A stretch of DNA of 64,000 bases from Pisaster brevispinus. Its lineage: Eukaryota; Echinodermata; Asteroidea; Forcipulatida; Asteriidae. The notes under the pieces are model-generated. The model ran no database searches. It was not told the origin of the DNA and saw only the letters and a list, made by a program, of their open reading frames with translations. The stretch is from NCBI GenBank assembly GCA_023634235.1, contig JAMKCF010000045.1:248001-312000 (forward strand), read 5' to 3'. A program made the position numbers and the translations under genes. Positions 1 to 12,613 of this stretch are shown here, piece by piece. The first letter of the stretch is position 1, and every line of letters begins with the position of its first letter.

Positions 1-886
1 ACGGTCTTTCCAGTGGTATAAAACTTGTGCTAATCCGATGATGCCTTGAGGGTGATTTGACCCTCCTTATTTTGTGTTTGTCTTTTTGACATCAAAAACG
101 AGTTGGAGATGTTTTGCGGGGAGTTTGTAGCGTCCCCGCTTGCTGCTCTCTTCCGGTGTGAAACCTGCCCTCATCGGCCGTAAAAGTCTAATTTTCGGAT
201 GCGGGGATACCTAAGGAAGAGTCAGGTAAAAAAATTATCTCTCTAGCCCCCCTAGAACGGGAGTTATTCCCAAACTCACCTGGAATTTATTCCGGGTCAT
301 TACCCCGGCCGGCGAGACCTTGCTTCGCAGCCGGCCCCTGGGATTTTTCAACTTCTGTTAGGGGTAGGCCTAACATCTAGGCCGCTCGCCTCGCCTACAG
401 AACCGTCAGCAACCCCAAACTCATGGGAGAGATAGCCCTTGAGACGGTCTTTCCAGTGGTATAAAACTTGTGCTAATCCGATGATGCCTTGAGGGTGATT
501 TGACCCTCCTTATTTTGTGTTTGTCTTTTTGACAGCAAAAACGAGTTGGAGATGTTTTGCGGGGAGTTTGTAGCGTCCCCGCTTGCTGGTCTCTTCCGGT
601 GTGAAACCTGCCCTCATCGGCCGTAAAAGTCTAATTTTCGGATGCGGGGATACCTAAGGAAGAGTCAGGTAAAAAAATTATCTCTCTAGCCCCCCTAGAA
701 CGGGAGTTATTCCCAAACTCACCTGGAATTTATTCCGGGTCATTACCCCGGCCGGCGAGACCTTGCTTCGCAGCCGGCCCCTGGGATTTTTTAATTTCTG
801 TTAGGGGTAGGCCTAACATCTAGGCCGCTCGCCTCGCCTACAGAACCGTCAGCAATCCCAAACTCATGGGAGAGATAGCCCTTGAG

Positions 887-3135
887 ACGGGCTTTCCAGT
901 GGTATAAAACTTGTGCTAATCCGATGATGCCTTGAGGGTGATTTGACCCTCCTTATTTTGTGTTTGTCTTTTTGACAGCAAAAACGAGTTGGAGATGTTT
1001 TGCGGGGAGTTTGTAGCGTCCCCGCTTGCTGGTCTCTTCCGGTGTGAAACCTGCCCTCATCGGCCGTAAAAGTCTAATTTTCGGATGCGGGGATACCTAA
1101 GGAAGAGTCAGGTAAAAAAAAAATCTCTCTAGCCCCCCTAGAACGGGAGTTATTCCCAAACTCACCTGGAATTTATTCCGGGTCATTACCCCGGCCTGCG
1201 AGACCTTGCTTCGCAGCCGGCCCCTGGGATTTTTCAATTTCTATTAGGGGGAGGCCTAACATCTAGGCCACTCGCCTCGCCTACAGAACCGTCAGCGACC
1301 CCAAACTCATGGGAGAGATAGCCCTTGAGACGGGCTTTCCAGTGGTATAAAACTTGTGCTAATCCGATGATGTCTTGAGGGTGATTTGACCCTCCTTATT
1401 TTGTGTTTGTCTTTTTGACAGCAAAAACGAGTTGGAGATGTTTTGCGGGGAGTTTTTTTTAGCGTCCCCGCTTGCTCGTCTCTTCCGGTGTGAAACCTGC
1501 CCTCATCGGCCGTAAAAGTCAAATTTTCGGATGCGGGGATACCTAAGGAAGAGTCAGGTAAAAAAATTATCTCTCTAGCCCCCCTAGAACGGGAGTTATT
1601 CCCAAACTCACCTGGAATTTATTCCGGGTCATTACGCCGGTCGGCGAGACCTTGCTTCGCAGCCGGCCCCTGGGATTTTTCAATTTCTGTTAGGGGTAGG
1701 CCTAACATCTAGGCCGCTCGCCTCGCCTACAGAACCGTCAGCAACCCCAAACTCATGGGAGAGATAGCCCTTGAGACGGGCTTTCCAGTGGTATAAAACT
1801 TGTGCTAATCCGATGATGCCTTGAGGGTGATTTGACCCTCCTTATTTTGTGTTTGTCTTTTTGACAGCAAAAACGAGTTGGAGATGTTTTGCGGGGAGTT
1901 TGTAGCGTCCCCACTTGCTCGTCTCTTACGGTGTGAAACCTGCCCTCATCGGCCGTAAAAGTCTAATTTTCGGATGCGGGGATACCTAAGGAAGAGTCAG
2001 GTAAAAAAATTATCTCTCTAGCCCCCCTAGAACGGGAGTTATTCCTAAACTCACCTGGAATTTATTCCGGGTCATTACCCCTGCCTGCGAGACCTTGCTT
2101 CGCAGCCGGCCCCTGGGATTTTTCAATTTCTATTAGGGGTAGGCCTAACATCTAGGCCGCTCGCCTCGCCTACAGAACCGTCAGCGACCCCAAACTCATG
2201 GGAGAGATAGCCCTTGAGACGGGCTTTCCAGTGGTATAAAACTTGTGCTAATCCGATGATGCCTTGAGGGTGATTTGACCCTCCTTATTTTGTGTTTGTC
2301 TTTTTGACAGCAAAAACGAGTTGGAGATGTTTTGCGGGGAGTTTGTAGCGTCCCCGCTTGCTGGTCTCTTCCGGTGTGAAACCTGCCCTCATCGGCCGTA
2401 AAAGTCTAATTTTCGGATGCGGGGATACCTAAGGAAGAGTCAGGTAAAAAAATTATCTCTCTAGCCCCCCTAGAACGGGAGTTATTCCCAAACTCACCTG
2501 GAATTTATTCCGGGTCATTACCCAGGCCGGCGAGACCTTGCTTCGCAGCCGGCCCCTGGGATTTTTCAATTTCTGTTAGGGGTAGGCCTAACATCTAGGC
2601 CGCTCGCCTCGCCTACAGAACCGTCAGCAACCCCAAACTCATGGGAGAGATAGCCCTTTAGACGGGCTTTCCAGTGGTATAAAACTTGTGCTAATCCGAT
2701 GATGCCTTGAGGGTGATTTGACCCTCCTTATTTTGTGTTTGTCTTTTTGACAGCAAAAACGAGTTGGAGATGTTTTGCGGGGAGTTTGTAGCGTCCCCGC
2801 TTGCTGGTCTCTTCCGGTGTGAAACCTGCCCTCATCGGCCGTAAAAGTCTAATTTTCGGATGCGGGGATACCTAAGGAAGAGTCAGGTAAAAAAATTATC
2901 TCTAAGGAAGAGTCAGGTAAAAAAATTATCTCTCTAGCCCCCCTAGAACGGGAGTTATTCCCAAAACTCACCTGGAATTTATTCCGGGTCATTACCCCGG
3001 CCGGCGAGACCTTGCTTCGCAGCCGGCCCCTGGGATTTTTCAATTTCTGTTAGGGGTAGGCCTAACATCAAGGCCGCTCGCCTCGCCTACAGAATCGTCA
3101 GCGACCCCAAACTCATGGGAGAGATAGCCCTTGAG
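887..3135 (+). repeat. Five-monomer HOR, copy 1 (2249 bp)
   Basis: Monomers start at 887, 1330, 1776, 2219 and 2662, with lengths 443, 446, 443, 443 and 474. Diagnostic variants in order: 'cctgcgag' with 'attaggggg' in monomer 1; a T8 run replacing 'tttgt' in monomer 2 (1453-1460), with 'gatgtcttg'; 'ccctttagacggg' at the start of monomer 5; and the 30-bp duplication in monomer 5. The same ordered set recurs 2249 bp downstream. Confidence 0.9.
2874..2933 (+). repeat. 30-bp tandem duplication inside a monomer (copy 1)
   Basis: The 30 bp beginning 'aaggaagagtcaggt' and ending 'attatctct' occur twice in direct succession, at 2874-2903 and 2904-2933. With an extra A in 'cccaaaactc' this gives a 474-bp monomer. 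It is probably a slippage event that later spread with the HOR. Confidence 0.95.
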
Positions 3136-5384
3136 ACGGGCTTTCCAGTGGTATAAAACTTGTGCTAATCCGATGATGCCTTGAGGGTGATTTGACCCTC
3201 CTTATTTTGTGTTTGTCTTTTTGACAGCAAAAACGAGTTGGAGATGTTTTGCGGGGAGTTTGTAGCGTCCCCGCTTGCTGGTCTCTTCCGGTGTGAAACC
3301 TGCCCTCATCGGCCGTAAAAGTCTAATTTTCGGATGCGGGGATACCTAAGGAAGAGTCAGGTAAAAAAATTATCTCTCTAGCCCCCCTAGAACGGGAGTT
3401 ATTCCCAAACTCACCTGGAATTTATTCCGGGTCATTACCCCGGCCTGCGAGACCTTGCTTCGCAGCCGGCCCCTGGGATTTTTCAATTTCTATTAGGGGG
3501 AGGCCTAACATCTAGGCCACTCGCCTCGCCTACAGAACCGTCAGCGACCCCAAACTCATGGGAGAGATAGCCCTTGAGACGGGCTTTCCAGTGGTATAAA
3601 ACTTGTGCTAATCCGATGATGTCTTGAGGGTGATTTGACCCTCCTTATTTTGTGTTTGTCTTTTTGACAGCAAAAACGAGTTGGAGATGTTTTGCGGGGA
3701 GTTTTTTTTAGCGTCCCCGCTTGCTCGTCTCTTCCGGTGTGAAACCTGCCCTCATCGGCCGTAAAAGTCAAATTTTCGGATGCGGGGATACCTAAGGAAG
3801 AGTCAGGTAAAAAAATTATCTCTCTAGCCCCCCTAGAACGGGAGTTATTCCCAAACTCACCTGGAATTTATTCCGGGTCATTACCCCGGCCGGCGAGACC
3901 TTGCTTCGCAGCCGGCCCCTGGGATTTTTCAATTTCTGTTAGGGTTAGGCCTAACATCTAGGCCGCTCGCCTCGCCTACAGAACCGTCAGCGACCCCAAA
4001 CTCATGGGAAAGATAGCCCTTGAGACGGGCTTTCCAGTGGTATAAAACTTGTGCTAATCCGATGATGCCTTGAGGGTGATTTGACCCTCCTTATTTTGTG
4101 TTTGTCTTTTTGACAGCAAAAACGAGTTGGAGATGTTTTGCGGGGAGTTTGTAGCGTCCCCGCTTGCTGGTCTCTTACGGTGTGAAACCTGCCCTCATCG
4201 GCCGTAAAAGTCTAATTTTCGGATGCGGGGATACCTAAGGAAGAGTCAGGTAAAAAAAAATTCTCTCTAGCCCCCCTAGAACGGGAGTTATTCCCAAACT
4301 CACCTGGAATTTATTCCGGGTCATTACCCCGGCCTGCGAGACCTTGCTTCGCAGCCGGCCCCTGGGATTTTTCAATTTCTATTAGGGGTAGGCCTAACAT
4401 CTAGGCCGCTCGCCTCGCCTACAGAACCGTCAGCGACCCCAAACTCATGGGAGAGATAGCCCTTGAGACGGGCTTTCCAGTGGTATAAAACTTGTGCTAA
4501 TCCGATGATGCCTTGAGGGTGATTTGACCCTCCTTATTTTGTGTTTGTCTTTTTGACATCAAAAACGAGTTGGAGATGTTTTGCGGGGAGTTTGTAGCGT
4601 CCCCACTTGCTCGTCTCTTCCGGTGTGAAACCTGCCCTCATCGGCCGTAAAAGTCTAATTTTCGGATGCGGGGATACCTAAGGAAGAGTCAGGTAAAAAA
4701 ATTATCTCTCTAGCCCCCCTAGAACGGGAGTTATTCCCAAACTCACCTGGAATTTATTCCGGGTCATTACCCCGGCCGGCGAGACCTTGCTTCGCAGCCG
4801 GCCCCTGGGATTTTTCAATTTCTGTTAGGGGAAGGCCTAACATCTAGGCCGCTCGCCTCGCCTACAGAACCGTCAGCGACCCCAAACTCATGGGAGAGAT
4901 AGCCCTTTAGACGGGCTTTCCAGTGGTATAAAACTTGTGCTAATCCGATGATGCCTTGAGGGTGATTTGACCCTCCTTATTTTGTGTTTGTCTTTTTGAC
5001 AGCAAAAACGAGTTGGAGATGTTTTGCGGGGAGTTTGTAGCGTCCCCGCTTGCTGGTCTCTTCCGGTGTGAAACCTGCCCTCATCGGCCGTAAAAGTCTA
5101 ATTTTCGGATGCGGGGATACCTAAGGAAGAGTCAGGTAAAAAAATTATCTCTAAGGAAGAGTCAGGTAAAAAAATTATCTCTCTAGCCCCCCTAGAACGG
5201 GAGTTATTCCCAAAACTCACCTGGAATTTATTCCGGGTCATTACCCCGGCCGGCGAGACCTTGCTTCGCAGCCGGCCCCTGGGATTTTTCAATTTTTGTT
5301 AGGGGTAGGCCTAACATCTAGGCCGCTCGCCTCGCCTACAGAATCGTCAGCGACCCCAAACTCATGGGGGAGATAGCCCTTGAG
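3136..5384 (+). repeat. Five-monomer HOR, copy 2 (2249 bp)
   Basis: Monomers start at 3136, 3579, 4025, 4468 and 4911, with the same length series as the preceding copy (443, 446, 443, 443, 474). The T8 loop variant, the 'gatgtcttg' variant and the 30-bp duplication sit at identical offsets. Scattered single-base differences, for example in the A-run and in 'gttaggcct', show that the copies have begun to diverge. Confidence 0.9.
5123..5182 (+). repeat. 30-bp tandem duplication inside a monomer (copy 2)
   Basis: Identical in structure to the duplication 2249 bp upstream, including the extra A about 33 bp downstream. Sharing both changes shows the HOR was copied as a block. Confidence 0.95.
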
Positions 5385-7184
5385 ACGGGCTTTCCAGTGG
5401 TATAAAACTTGTGCTAATCCGATAATGCCTTGAGGGTGATTTGACCCTCCTTATTTTGTGTTTGTCTTTTTGACAGCAAAAACGAGTTGGAGATGTTTTG
5501 CGGGGAGTTTGTAGCGTCCCCGCTTGCTGGTCTCTTCCGGTGTGAAACCTGCCCTCATCGGCCGTAAAAGTCTAATTTTCGGATGCGGGGATACCTAAGG
5601 AAGAGTCAGGTAAAAAAATTATCTCTCTAGCCCCCCTAGAACGGGAGTTATTCCCAAACTCACCTGGAATTTATTCCGGGTCATTACCCCGGCCGGCGAG
5701 ACCTTGCTTCGCAGCCGGCCCCTGGGATTTTTCAATTTCTGTTAGGGGTAGGCCTAACATCTAGGCCGCTCGCCTCGCCTACAGAACCGTCAGCGACCCC
5801 AAACTCATGGGAGAGATAGCCCTTGAGACGGGCTTTCCAGTGGTATAAAATTGTGCTAATCCGATGATGCCTTGAGGGTGATTTGACCCTCCTTATTTTG
5901 TGTTTGTCTTTTTGACAGCAAAAACGAGTTGGAGATGTTTTGCGGGGAGTTTGTAGCGTCCCCGCTTGCTGGTCTCTTCCGGTGTGAAACCTGCCCTCAT
6001 CGGCCGTAAAAGTCTAATTTTCGGATGCGGGGATACCTCAGGAAGAGTCAGGTAAAAAAATTCTCTCTAGCCCCCCTAGAACGGGAGTTATTCCCAAACT
6101 CACCTGGAATTTATTCCGGGTCATTACCCCGGCCTGCGAGACCTTGCTTCGCAGCCGGCCCCTGGGATTTTTCAATTTCTATTAGGGGTAGGCCTAACAT
6201 CTAGGCCGCTCGCCTCGCCTACAGAACCGTCAGCGACCCCAAACTCATGGGAGAGATAGCCCTTGAGACGGGCTTTCCAGTGGTATAAAACTTGTGCTAA
6301 TCCGATGATGCCTTGAGGGTGATTTGACCCTCCTTATTTTGTGTTTGTCTTTTTGACAGCAAACACGAGTTGGAGATGTTTTGCGGGGAGTTTGTAGCGT
6401 CCCCGCTTGCTGGTCTCTTCCGGTGTGAAACCTGCCCTCATCGGCCGTAAAAGTCTAATTTTCGGATGCGGGGATACCTAAGGAAGAGTCAGGTAAAAAA
6501 ATTATCTCTCTAGCCCCCCTAGAACGGGAGTTATTCCCAAACTCACCTGGAATTTATTCCGGGTCATTACCCCGGCCGGCGAGACCTTGCTTCGCAGCCG
6601 GCCCCTGGGATTTTTCAATTTCTGTTAGGGGTAGGCCTAACATCTAGGCCGCTCGCCTCGCCTACAGAACCGTCAGCGACCCCAAACTCATGGGAGAGAT
6701 AGCCCTTTAGACGGGCTTTCCAGTGGTATAAAACTTGTGCTAATCCGATGATGCCTTGAGGGTGATTTGACCCTCCTTATTTTGTGTTTGTCTTTTTGAC
6801 AGCAAAAACGAGTTGGAGATGTTTTGCGGGGAGTTTGTAGCGTCCCCGCTTGCTGGTCTCTTCCGGTGTGAAACCTGCCCTCATCGGCCGTAAAAGTCTA
6901 ATTTTCGGATGCGGGGATACCTAAGGAAGAGTCAGGTAAAAAAATTATCTCTAAGGAAGAGTCAGGTAAAAAAATTATCTCTCTAGCCCCCCTAGAACGG
7001 GAGTTATTCCCAAAACTCACCTGGAATTTATTCCGGGTCATTACCCCGGCCGGCGAGACCTTGCTTCGCAGCCGGCCCCTGGGATTTTTCAATTTCTGTT
7101 AGGGGTAGGCCTAACATCTAGGCCGCTCGCCTCGCCTACAGAATCGTCAGCGACCCCAAACTCATGGGGGAGATAGCCCTTGAG
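5385..7184 (+). repeat. Four-monomer derivative of the five-monomer HOR (1800 bp)
   Basis: Monomers start at 5385, 5828, 6268 and 6711, with the 30-bp duplication again in the last one (474 bp). The T8-loop monomer is missing, which suits loss of one monomer by unequal exchange. The second monomer is 440 bp: it has 'gtataaaattgtgc', lacking bases of the usual 'aaaacttgtgc', and a shorter A-run. Confidence 0.85.
6923..6982 (+). repeat. 30-bp tandem duplication inside a monomer (copy 3)
   Basis: Third and last occurrence, 1800 bp after the second. It marks the end of the shortened four-monomer unit. Confidence 0.95.
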
Positions 7185-9070
7185 ACGGGCTTTCCAGTGG
7201 TATAAAACTTGTGCTAATCCGATAATGCCTTGAGGGTGATTTGACCCTCCTTATTTTGTATTTGTCTTTTTGACAGCAAAAACGAGTTGGAGATGTTTTG
7301 CGGGGAGTTTGTAGCGTCCCCGCTTGCTGGTCTCTTCCGGTGTGAAACCTGCCCTCATCGGCCGTAAAAGTCTAATTTTCGGATGCGGGGATACCTAAGG
7401 AAGAGTCAGGTAAAAAAATTATCTCTCTAGCCCCCCTAGAACGGGAGTTATTCCCAAACTCACATGGAATTTATTCCGGGTCATTACCCCGGCCGGCGAG
7501 ACCTTGCTTCGCAGCCGGCCCCTGGGATTGTTCAATTTCTGTTAGGGGTAGGCCTAACATCTAGGCCGCTCGCCTCGCCTACAGAATCGTCAGCGACCCC
7601 AATCTCATGGGAAAGATAGCCCTTGAGACGGGCTTTCCAGTGGTATAAAACTTGTGCTAATCCGATGATGCCTTGAGCGTGATTTGACCCTCCTTATTTT
7701 GTGTTTGTCTTTTTGACAGCAAAAACGAGTTGGAGATGTTTTGCGGGGAGTTTGTAGCGTCCCCGCTTGCTGGTCTCTTTCGGTGTAAAACCTGCCCTAA
7801 TCGGCCGTAAAAGTCTAATTTTCGGATGCGGGGATACCTAAGGAAGAGTCAGGTAAAAAAAATATCTCTCTAGCCCCCCTAGAACGGGAGTTATTCCCAA
7901 ACTCACCTGGAATTTATTCCGGGTCATTACCCCGGCCGGCGAGACCTTGCTTCGCAGCCGGCCCCTGGGATTTTTCAATTTCTGTTAGGGGTAGGCCTAA
8001 CATCTAGGCCGCTCGCCTCGCCTACAGAACCGTCAGCGACCCCAATCTCGTGGGAGAGTTAGCCCTTGAGACGGGCTTTCCAGTGGTATAAAACTTGTGC
8101 TAATCCGATGATGCCTTGAGGGTGATTTGACCCTCCTTATTTTGTATTTGTCTTTTTGACAGCAAAAACGAGTTGGAGATGTTTTGCGGGGAGTTTGTAG
8201 CGTCCCCGCTTGCTGGTCTCTTCCGGTGTGAAACCTGCCCTCATCGGCCGTAAAAGTCTAATTTTCGGATGCGGGGATACCTAAGGAAGAGTCAGGTAAA
8301 AAAATTATCTCTCTAGCCCCCCTAGAACGGGAGTTATTCCCAAACTCACCTGGAATTTATTCCGGGTCATTACCCCGGCCGGCGAGACCTTGCTTCGCAG
8401 CCGGCCCCTGGGATTTTTCAATTTCTGTTAGGGGTAGGCCTAACATCTAGGCCGCTCGCCTCGCCTACAGAACAGTCAGCGACCCCAAACTCATGGGAGA
8501 GATAGCCCTTGAGACGGGCTTTCCAGTGGTATAAAACTTGTGCTAATCCGATGATGCCTTGAGGGTGATTTGACCCTCCTTATTTTGTGTTTGTCTTTTT
8601 GACAGCAAAAACGAGTTGGAGATGGTTTGCGGGGAGTTTGTAGCGTCCCCGCTTGCTGGTCTCTTCCGGTGTGAAACCTGCCCTCATCGGCCGTAAAAGT
8701 CTAATTTTCGGATGCGGGGATACCTAAGGAAGAGTCAGGTAAAAAAAATTCTCTCTAGCCCCCCTAGAACGGGAGTTATTCCCAAACTCACCTGGAATTT
8801 ATTCCGGGTCATTACCCCGGCCGGCGAGACCTTGCTTCGCAGCCGGCCCCTGGGATTTTTCAATTTCTGTTAGGGGTAGGCCTAACATCTAGGCCGCTCG
8901 CCTCGCCTACAGAACCGTCAGCAACCCCAAACTCATGGGAGAGATAGCCCTTGAGACGGGCTTTCCAGTGGTATAAAACTTGTGCTAATCCAATGATGCC
9001 TTGAGGGTGATTTGACCCTCCTTATTTTGTGTTTGTCTTTTTGACAGCAAAAACGAGTTGGAGATGTTTT
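7185..9070 (+). repeat. Transitional monomers between two HOR families
   Basis: About four monomers. One carries 'gagcgtgatttgaccc' together with 'tttcggtgtaaaacctgccctaat' (landmark 'tggtctcttt' at 7771). The same monomer type returns 1770 bp later at 9541 and again at 13084. The first 'gatggtttgc' monomer is at 8621. The 30-bp duplication is absent from here onward. Confidence 0.8.
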
Positions 9071-12000
9071 GCGGGAGTTTGTAGCGTCCCCGCTTGCTGG
9101 TCTCTTCCGGTGTGAAACCTGCCCTCATCGGCCGTACAAGTCAAATTTTCGGATGCGGGGATACCTAAGGAAGAGTCAGGTAAAAAAAATATATCTCTAG
9201 CCCCCCTAGAACGGGAGTTATTCCCAAACTCACCTGAAATTTATTCCGGTTCATTACCCCGGCCGGCGAGACCTTGCTTCGCAGCCGGCCCCTGGGATTT
9301 TTCAATTTCTGTTAGGGGTAGGCCTAACATCTAGGCCGCTCGCCTCGCCTACAGAATCGTCAGCGACCCCAAACTCATGGGAAAGATAGCCCTTGAGACG
9401 GGCTTTCCAGTGGTATAAAACTTGTGCTAATCCGATGATGCCTTGAGCGTGATTTGACCCTCCTTATTTTGTGTTTGTCTTTTTGACAGCAAAAACGAGT
9501 TGGAGATGTTTTGCGGGGAGTTTGTAGCGTCCCCGCTTGCTGGTCTCTTTCGGTGTAAAACCTGCCCTAATCGGCCGTAAAAGTCTAATTTTCGGATGCG
9601 GGGATACCTAAGGAAGAGTCAGGTAAAAAAATTATCTCTCTAGCCCCCCTAGAACGGGAGTTATTACCAAACTCACCTGGAATTTATTCCGGGTCATTAC
9701 CCCGGCCGGCGAGACCTTGCTTCGCAGCCGGCCCCTGGGATTTTTCAATTTCTGTTAGGGGTAGGCCTAACATCTAGGCCGCTTGCATCGCCTACAGAAC
9801 CGTCAGCGACCCCAAACTCATGGGAGAGATAGCCCTTGAGACGGGCTTTCCAGTGGTATAAAACTTGTGCTAATCCGATGATGCCTTGAGGGTGATTTGA
9901 CCCTCCTTATTTTGTGCTTGTCTTTTTGACAGCAAAAACGAGTTGGAGATGTTTTGCGGGGAGTTTGTAGCGTCCCCTGTTGCTGGTCTCTTCCGGTGTG
10001 AAACCTGCCCTCATCGGCCGTAAAAGTCTAATTTTCGGATGCGGGGATACCTAAGGAAGAGTCAGGTAAAAAAATTATCTCTCTAGCCCCCCTAGAACGG
10101 GAGTTATTCCCAAACTCACCTGGAATTTATTCCGGGTCATTACCCCGGCCGGCGAGACCTTGCTTCGCAGCCGGCCCCTGGGATTTTTCAATTTCTGTTA
10201 GGGGTAGGCCTAACATCTAGGCCGCTCGCCTCGCCTACAGAACAGTCAGCGACCCCAAACTCATGGGAAAGATAGCCCTTGAGACGGGCTTTCCAGTGGT
10301 ATAAAACTTGTGCTAATCCGATGATGCCTTGAGGGTGATTTGACCCTCCTTATTTTGTGTTTGTCTTTTTGACAGCAAAAACGAGTTGGAGATGTTTTGC
10401 GGGGAGTTTGTAGCGTCCCCTCTTGCTGGTCTCTTCCGGTGTGAAACCTGCCCTCATCGGCCGTAAAAGTCTAATTTTCGGATGCGGGGATACCTAAGGA
10501 AGAGTCAGGTAAAAAAAAATTCTCTCTAGCCCCCCTAGAACGGGAGTTATTCCCAAACTCACCTGGAATTTATTCCGGGTCATTACCCCGGCCGGCGAGA
10601 CCTTGCTTCGCAGCCGGCCCCTGGGATTTTTCAATTTCTGTTAGGGGTAGGCCTAACATCTAGGCCGCTTGCATCGCCTACAGAACCGTCAGCGACCCTA
10701 ACCTCATGGGAGAGATAGCCCTTGAGACAAGCTTTCCAGTGGTATAAAACTTGTGCTAATCCGATGATGCCTTGAGGGTGATTTGACCCTCCTTATTTTG
10801 TGTTTGTCTTTTTGACAGCAAAAACGAGTTGGAGATGTTTTGCGGGGAGTTTGTAGCGTCCCCTCTTGCTGGTCTCTTCCGGTGTGAAACCTGCCCTCAT
10901 CGGCCGTAAAAGTCTAATTTTCGGATGCGGGGATACCTAAGGAAGAGTCAGGTAAAAAAAAATTCTCTCTAGCCCCCCTAGAACGGGAGTTATTCCCAAA
11001 CTCACCTGGAATTTATTCCGGGTCATTACCCCGGCCGGCGAGACCTTGCTTCGCAGCCGGCCCCTGGGATTTTTCAATTTCTGTTAGGGGTAGGCCTAAC
11101 ATCTAGGCCGCTTGCATCGCCTACAGAACCGTCAGCGACCCTAACCTCATGGGAGAGATAGCCCTTGAGACAAGCTTTCCAGTGGTATAAAACTTGTGCT
11201 AATCCGATGATGCCTTGAGGGTGATTTGACCCTCCTTATTTTGTGTTTGTCTTTTTGACAGCAAAAACGAGTTGGAGATGTTTTGCGGGGAGTTTGTAGC
11301 GTCCCCGCTTGCTGGTCTCTTCCGGTGTGAAACCTGCCCTCATCGGCCGTAAAAGTCTGATTTTCGGATGCGGGGATACCTAAGGAAGAGTCAGGTAAAA
11401 AAATTATCTCTCTAGCCCCCCTAGAACGGGAGTTATTCCCAAACTCACCTGGAATTTATTCCGGGTCATTACCCCGGCCGGCGAGACCTTGCTTCGCAGC
11501 CGGCCCCTGGGATTTTTCAATTTCTGTTAGGGGTAGGCCTAACATCTAGGCCGCTCGCCTCGCCTACAGAACAGTCAGCGACCCCAAACTCATGGGAGAG
11601 ATAGCCCTTGAGACGGGCTTTCCAGTGGTATAAAACTTGTGCTAATCCGATGATGCCTTGAGGGTGATTTGACCCTCCTTATTTTGTGTTTGTCTTTTTG
11701 ACAGCAAAAACGAGTTGGAGATGGTTTGCGGGGAGTTTGTAGCGTCCCCGCTTGCTGGTCTCTTCCGGTGTGAAACCTGCCCTCATCGGCCGTAAAAGTC
11801 TAATTTTCGGATGCGGGGATACCTAAGGAAGAGTCAGGTAAAAAAATTATCTCTCTAGCCCCCCTAGAACGGGAGTTATTCCCAAACTCACCTGGAATTT
11901 ATTCCGGGTCATTACCCCGGCCGGCGAGACCTTGCTTCGCAGCCGGCCCCTGGGATTTTTCAATTTCTGTTAGGGGTAGGCCTAACATCTAGGCCGCTCG

Positions 12001-12613
12001 CCTCGCCTACAGAACCGTCAGCAACCCCAAACTCATGGGAGAGATAGCCCTTGAGACGGGCTTTCCAGTGGTATAAAACTTGTGCTAATCCGATGATGCC
12101 TTGAGGGTGATTTGACCCTCCTTATTTTGTGTTTGTCTTTTTGACAGCAAAAACGAGTTGGAGATGTTTTGCGGGGAGTTTGTAGCGTCCCCGCTTGCTG
12201 GTCTCTTCCGGTATGAAACCTGCCCTCATCGGCCGTAAAAGTCTAATTTTCGGATGCGGGGATACCTAAGGAAGAGTCAGGTAAAAAAATTATCTCTCTA
12301 GCCCCCCTAGAACGGAAGTTATTCCCAAACTCACCTGGAATTTATTCCGGGTCATTACCCCGGCCGGCGAGACCTTGCTTCGCAGCCGGCCCCTGGGATT
12401 TTTCAATTTCTGTTAGGGGTAGGCCTAACATCTAGGCCGCTCGCCTCGCCTACAGAACCGTCAGCAACCCCAAACTCATGGGAGAGATAGCCCTTGAGAC
12501 GGGCTTTCCAGTGGTATAAAACTTGTGCTAATCCGATGATGCCTTGAGGGTGATTTGACCCTCCTTATTTTGTGTTTGTCTTTTTGACAGCAAAAACGAG
12601 TTGGAGATGTTTT
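9071..12613 (+). repeat. Eight-monomer HOR, copy 1 (3543 bp)
   Basis: Ordered private markers: 'gcgggag' (one G lost) at 9071; 'tttcggtgtaaa' at about 9548; 'gcttgcatcg' near 9781; 'gagacaagc' at 10724 and again at 11167; 'gtctgatttt' near 11357; 'gatggtttgc' at 11720; 'gtatgaaacc' at 12211 with 'aacggaagtt'. The same order returns after 3543 bp. The two adjacent 'gagacaagc' monomers here correspond to one in the next copy, so one monomer was tandemly doubled. Confidence 0.85.

Noticed and set aside
1453..1460. T8 run as an RNA polymerase III terminator
   Set aside because: Present only in two copies of one HOR monomer and in the loop of an inverted repeat. No A/B box promoter is seen upstream.
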